NCBI GenBank assembly: GCA_001305055.1
Contig: BBZX01000001.1
Span: forward strand, 372,001 to 436,000
Direction: 5' to 3'
From: Clostridia bacterium UC5.1-1C12
GTDB taxonomy: Bacteria; Bacillota_I; Bacilli_A; Erysipelotrichales; Erysipelotrichaceae
DNA: 64,000 nt
The notes below the pieces were generated by a model. That model had not been told where the DNA came from, made no database searches, and saw nothing but the letters and a program-made list of their open reading frames with translations. Positions 60,917 through 64,000 of the stretch are shown in pieces; within the stretch, counting starts at the first letter, position 1, and every line of letters starts with the position of its first letter. The translations under genes and the position numbers were made by a program.

Positions 60917-61363
60917 ATGTATGCAACTGTTGATGAAGTCAGAGCCATGATCAAAGAGGATGCGATTGATTCTCTGATTGATGATCGCCATATAGAGGAT
61001 GAAAATGAGCGTGATGTTTTGTTGAGAGACATTACTTCAGGAGCGATCCAAGATGCAGATGCTGAGATCAACGGCTATCTTGCCAGACGGTATCCAGTCC
61101 CTTTGACAACGATACCACAGATGATCAATAAGTTATCTAAAGACATTGCTTTATATAATTTATTTTCTCGTAGAGGTATTGATGAACAAAGTGAGGAAAA
61201 GAACTATCTGACCAGATATAAGGCCGCTATTGATTTCTTGAAATTGGTTGCTGAAGGAAAAGCAGAAATTGGCTTAGATTCACCTAAACAAGCTGCTGCT
61301 TCAGGGTTTGTTATGAACTCTAACGAGAAACTCTTTTCAAGAAAAAACATGAAGGGTTTTTAG
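60917..61363 (+). CDS. Head-tail connector protein (Mu gp36-like, DUF1320)
   Basis: A 148-residue protein of the DUF1320 family (YATVDEVRAMIKEDAID, AEINGYLARRYPVPL), found after the major head gene in Mu-like phages and probably an adaptor. It lies 4 bp after gpT. It is intact. Confidence 0.85.
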   Translation: MYATVDEVRAMIKEDAIDSLIDDRHIEDENERDVLLRDITSGAIQDADAEINGYLARRYPVPLTTIPQMINKLSKDIALYNLFSRRGIDEQSEEKNYLTRYKAAIDFLKLVAEGKAEIGLDSPKQAAASGFVMNSNEKLFSRKNMKGF

Positions 61364-61364
61364 T

Positions 61365-61852
61365 ATGAGTAGTAATGTTGTTATCAAAGGCGATGTTCAA
61401 CGATTGAGAAGTATCTTGATAAGCTGCAAAATGTTGACATCACCGAAATAAGTTCAGTTTTAGCTGATCAGACTCGTTCATCCATTGAATTGAGATTTCG
61501 ATCTGGTAAAGACCCTGAAGGTAACAAATGGCAGCCATCTAAGAGAGTTCGCACTGAAGGCGGTCAAACATTAGTAAAGACAACCGACCTAAAGAATTCT
61601 ATTCAGAGCAAGGTATTACCTGAAGGATTTGTAGTTGGCACAAATGTTGAGTATGCTACAACTCATCAACTTGGAGCAAAAGATCGCGTAATAAAACCAA
61701 AAAAGAAGAAAGTCCTTAGATTCCCTATCAATGGCAGCTTTAGATCAGCTAAAGAAGTTCATGTCGATATTCCGGCTAGACCGTTTATGGGATTTTCAGA
61801 GCAAGATTACCTTGATATACAGGAAACGATTGAAAGCTACTACAAGGAGTGA
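61365..61852 (+). CDS. Virion morphogenesis/tail completion protein (Mu gpG-like; frameshifted)
   Basis: ATG 61365 begins MSSNVVIKGDVQ. A frameshift near 61405 leads into the main part: KYLDKLQNVDITEISSVLAD, GNKWQPSKRV, EYATTHQLGAKD and PARPFMGFSEQD. This is the Mu G family, which finishes heads or tails. The order gp36-G-gp37 matches Mu. Confidence 0.84.
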
Positions 61853-61857
61853 TGAGC

Positions 61858-62359
61858 ATGATCAGCGAGATCCAGCAATACCTTAAAAATCTATTACTCT
61901 CTATCGGTTATTCTGAAGCACGTATTTACTTGCGTAAGGAAGATCTGCTTAACTCTCAGGATAGTAGGCAGGCTGGTTGCTGGCCGTATGAGGAAGAATT
62001 GGAAAGAATAAGTAAAAGGGTTACTTATGTTAAAGATAGTCAGAAAATAAAACGAAAACAGGTATTTAAACGTATCATCAAATTCAATGTAATTCTTGGC
62101 GAATATAAACTTGCTGAAGCTGAAGCACTGTATATGCAATTTCTATCAGCTATTGATGAATACATCAATATTGACGAAAATGCTGTACCTATCCGTCTTG
62201 CAAAAGCAGAATGGATAGATAAAAGTGAACGAAATCTTAAAAGCTAAATTTGCAATGCACATGATACTTGAATTTGATACAGGTATATATAAAGAGAGCG
62301 GTTATGCTGCTCTTAATGACTTGAGCATTGAAGTCAGAAAGGAAGAAAATGGCAACTAA
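61858..62359 (+). CDS. Mu gp37-like protein (DUF1834; frameshifted)
   Basis: ATG 61858 begins MISEIQQYLKNLLLSIG. As sequenced it stops at 62247. One base changed in the A-run near 62237 continues AMHMILEFDTGIYKES to TAA 62357-62359. Mu gp37 has the same place between G and the tail sheath. The upstream ATG at 61852 is an alternative start. Confidence 0.68.
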
Positions 62360-62546
62360 AAAAGAAAATGAAGCACTCTATCCTGTTGAAACACACAGAG
62401 ATAATACAAAACTTGATCCTGTGATTTTTGCTGGTACTTGCGCCATGCAGAAATGGTATCCGGGAAAGCAAGTAACAAAGCAAGAATTTGATGATGCTGT
62501 CCTTCAATTTATGGGCAGCAAACAGAAAGGAAGAAAGCTATGTTGA
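62349..62546 (+). CDS. Small protein (Mu gp38 position)
   Basis: A 65-residue protein that begins MATKKENEALYPVETHRD at ATG 62349, with AGAAAGGAAG upstream. It overlaps the restored gp37 end by 11 bp and the sheath gene by 7 bp. Mu gp38 (DUF2635) lies here, but I cannot confirm the family. Confidence 0.55.
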   Translation: MATKKENEALYPVETHRDNTKLDPVIFAGTCAMQKWYPGKQVTKQEFDDAVLQFMGSKQKGRKLC

Positions 62547-63943
62547 GGGATGTAAATGTAACTGTTACTGATAAGCTGCTGGGCGCTGGTGTAATTGCCG
62601 GTGAAGGCACTCATTTAAAAATCGGTGCTTCACCCATTGATTCAGATACGCCTATCATTATCAGAAGCAGCTACTCAATGGAAAAAATCAAGAAGCTGGT
62701 TGGAGAGAGCCCTTTAACTGATTCAGTCCTTGATTCTATTGCAAATGGTTCTGGTATCATTCTCTGCTTGCCGGTGAAAGCATCTACATCCGGAACGATT
62801 GGTGAAGTCACAAAGACAAGCGCTGCTGCTTTAGCGGTATCAGGATCACCTACAAATACATTTGATATCAAAGTACGGATCACTGCTGGCGGAGGTTTAA
62901 ATACTGCTGCTTATATCTATACAATCAACGGCGGTTTTAGTTGGTCAGAAACAACAACCATGCCAGTGGATGGTATTGTAGATTTATCTGAAACCTGTGG
63001 TATCAAATTAACGTTCACAACTCCTGAAAGTGCCGTATTTGCCGTTGATGATGAGTTTAGCTTTTCTACAACCGCTCCTACTATGAGTAATGCTGATGTA
63101 CTGGCTGCACTCGATAAGATAAAGACAGTTAATCAGGAATTTGAGTTTATCCATATCGTTGGTGAATGTGATGGTGCATTGGCAGCTGCCGTATCTGTAA
63201 AACAACAGCAGCTGCTTACTGATAAGCACAAACCGTTAATGATTTTACTAGAAGCAATTAAGCCGACGGCTGATCAATCCGCAGAAGATTACGCTGAAGC
63301 ATTGATTGAAGAATACAAGAATATCAAAAACTATGATATTCAAGTTTGTGTAGCCAGAGGTAATTATTCTAAGTCCGATGGTACTGTTCGAGAGCAAAAT
63401 CTAGCGAGCATTGTTGCTGGTCTTTACTCAAAAAGCAAAGTACAGCAGTCAATCGGTCAAGTAGATACCTTTAACATTTCGTCAGATAAACTCAGTAAAC
63501 TAACTCCACTTGGAATCGAAGAATATATTGAGGAACTGGATGAAGCACGATTACTGACATTGCGTTCTTATGATGGTTTATCAGGCTATTATGTTACAAA
63601 TGCACGCATGATGAGTCCAACTGATTCAGATTATGTCTATGCGGAGGATGTGAGGGTCAAAAATAAGATTATTCGTGAGATTCGCAAGTCTGCGCTTCAG
63701 CAGATGCAGTCCGAGGTGGATATGGAGTCGGATAAAACGATTATTACTGATTTAACTGTCAAAAAGGAATTCATCCAACAGCCTTTGGATCAAATGAAGG
63801 AGAACAAAGAAATCAGTGATTTTAATATAGAACTAATTGATCCTGTCGAGAATATGAAAACAGGAACGTTATCATTAAAAGTGCGTTATAAAGCAAAAGG
63901 GATCGTGCGTGAGATCAATATCGATCTTGGCCGTGCCGGTTAG
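62540..63943 (+). CDS. Contractile tail sheath protein (Mu gpL-like, DUF2586)
   Basis: A 467-residue tail sheath protein. The N-terminus shows MLRDVNVTVTDKLLGAG, the middle an inserted beta domain (AYIYTINGGFSWSETT), and the C-terminus VRVKNKIIREIRKSALQQM with GTLSLKVRYKAKGIV, as in sheath core domains. It shows that the phage has a contractile (myovirus-like) tail. It is intact. Confidence 0.85.
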   Translation: MLRDVNVTVTDKLLGAGVIAGEGTHLKIGASPIDSDTPIIIRSSYSMEKIKKLVGESPLTDSVLDSIANGSGIILCLPVKASTSGTIGEVTKTSAAALAVSGSPTNTFDIKVRITAGGGLNTAAYIYTINGGFSWSETTTMPVDGIVDLSETCGIKLTFTTPESAVFAVDDEFSFSTTAPTMSNADVLAALDKIKTVNQEFEFIHIVGECDGALAAAVSVKQQQLLTDKHKPLMILLEAIKPTADQSAEDYAEALIEEYKNIKNYDIQVCVARGNYSKSDGTVREQNLASIVAGLYSKSKVQQSIGQVDTFNISSDKLSKLTPLGIEEYIEELDEARLLTLRSYDGLSGYYVTNARMMSPTDSDYVYAEDVRVKNKIIREIRKSALQQMQSEVDMESDKTIITDLTVKKEFIQQPLDQMKENKEISDFNIELIDPVENMKTGTLSLKVRYKAKGIVREINIDLGRAG

Positions 63944-63954
63944 GAGGTAACAAA

Positions 63955-64000
63955 ATGATCAATGGCAGAGGTTATTCATGGGAGTCAGTAACTATCTCTT
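63955..64000 (+). CDS. Tail tube protein, 5' end only
   Basis: ATG 63955 follows TAGGAGGTAAC and gives MINGRGYSWESVTIS before the window ends. The short N-terminus and the place directly after the sheath gene fit a tail tube protein (Mu gpM-like). Confidence 0.6.
   Translation, partial: MINGRGYSWESVTIS

Larger units (their letters stand above)
45560..64000 (+). mobile_element. Mu-like transposable prophage, left part (right end outside window)
   Basis: A contiguous set of phage genes in phage Mu order: repressor, Ner-like, transposase A, ATPase B, Gam, GemA, Mor, then head and contractile-tail genes. I place the left end at 45560, where the sequence starts TGTACTCAGACAACTTATT, since TG is the expected terminal dinucleotide and transposase-type repeats follow at once. 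The right end, the tail fibre and remaining late genes are beyond 64000. The element appears complete so far, apart from scattered frameshifts of the same kind as in the host genes. Confidence 0.9.

Noticed and set aside
45540..64000. Anti-phage defence genes inside the prophage
   Set aside because: The small genes between GemA and Mor have no recognisable toxin, nuclease or defence domains. I cannot support such a call.

Overview
The window looks like a chromosomal segment of an Erysipelotrichia-like Firmicute (low to moderate G+C). The assignment is an inference from Bacillus-type gene order (rodZ-pgsA-cinA-recA; dnaD-nth beside ponA-recU, gpsB and a Bacillus-type RNase P RNA; the yqeG-yqeH-yhbY-nadD/yqeK-rsfS-yqeM cluster), strong Shine-Dalgarno sites, a pro-sigma-K-like sporulation sigma factor and many PTS and cell-wall genes. 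An unusually large share of genes carry single-base frameshifts, mostly in or near homopolymers. Both reading-frame pieces remain conserved, so I treat these as probable sequence errors and report each as one gene.

Layout. 1-2.5 kb: end of the rodZ-pgsA-cinA-recA operon (minus strand). 2.9-9.2 kb: rnpB, gpsB, divergent recU-ponA, then nth, dnaD and a tseB/ypmB-like gene. 9.2-11.1 kb: a serine hydrolase and its MerR-type regulator, with a MerR-type operator/promoter. 11.2-16.5 kb: a cellobiose-type PTS operon (LicR-like regulator, EIIA, EIIB, EIIC, 6-phospho-beta-glucosidase). 16.6-21.2 kb: mtnN and the yqe ribosome-assembly/NAD cluster. 21.4-22.1 kb: sigK. 22-27 kb: a protein of unknown function, an oxidoreductase, two CAP/cell-wall-binding-repeat proteins, a pseudouridine synthase and a YjzC-like peptide. 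27-32.4 kb: parC, parE and plsY. 32.4-41.8 kb: a DUF2461 protein, an ECF sigma factor, a divergent UvrD-like ATPase, a PAS-GGDEF-EAL protein and a heterodimeric ABC exporter. 41.9-45.5 kb: an amino-sugar module (mannose-type PTS EIIC/EIID, nagA, chbG).

45.56-64 kb (continuing past the window): the left half of a Mu-like transposable prophage with contractile-tail genes. In order: left-end transposase sites and hairpin cassettes, repressor, operators and early promoter, Ner/Cro-like protein, MuA-like transposase, MuB-like ATPase, a membrane-anchored glucosaminidase interrupted by an in-frame TGA, Gam, GemA, small genes, Mor, a terminator, then holin, gp25-gp27 equivalents, terminase, portal, F, I/Z, decoration protein, major head T, gp36, G, gp37, gp38, tail sheath L and the start of the tail tube gene. 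The phage sits about 38 bp upstream of the EIIC start codon and cuts the EIIC-EIID-nagA-chbG genes off from their upstream sequence.

The most interesting observations are a GC-rich perfect palindrome in the gap between F and I, where phage Mu carries its central strong gyrase site, with a partial copy near the left end; nested hairpin cassettes at the left end; left-end repeats resembling TnsB/MuA sites; and the in-frame TGA separating a membrane anchor from a lysozyme-like domain. I found no CRISPR array, no tRNA and no clearly new defence system.
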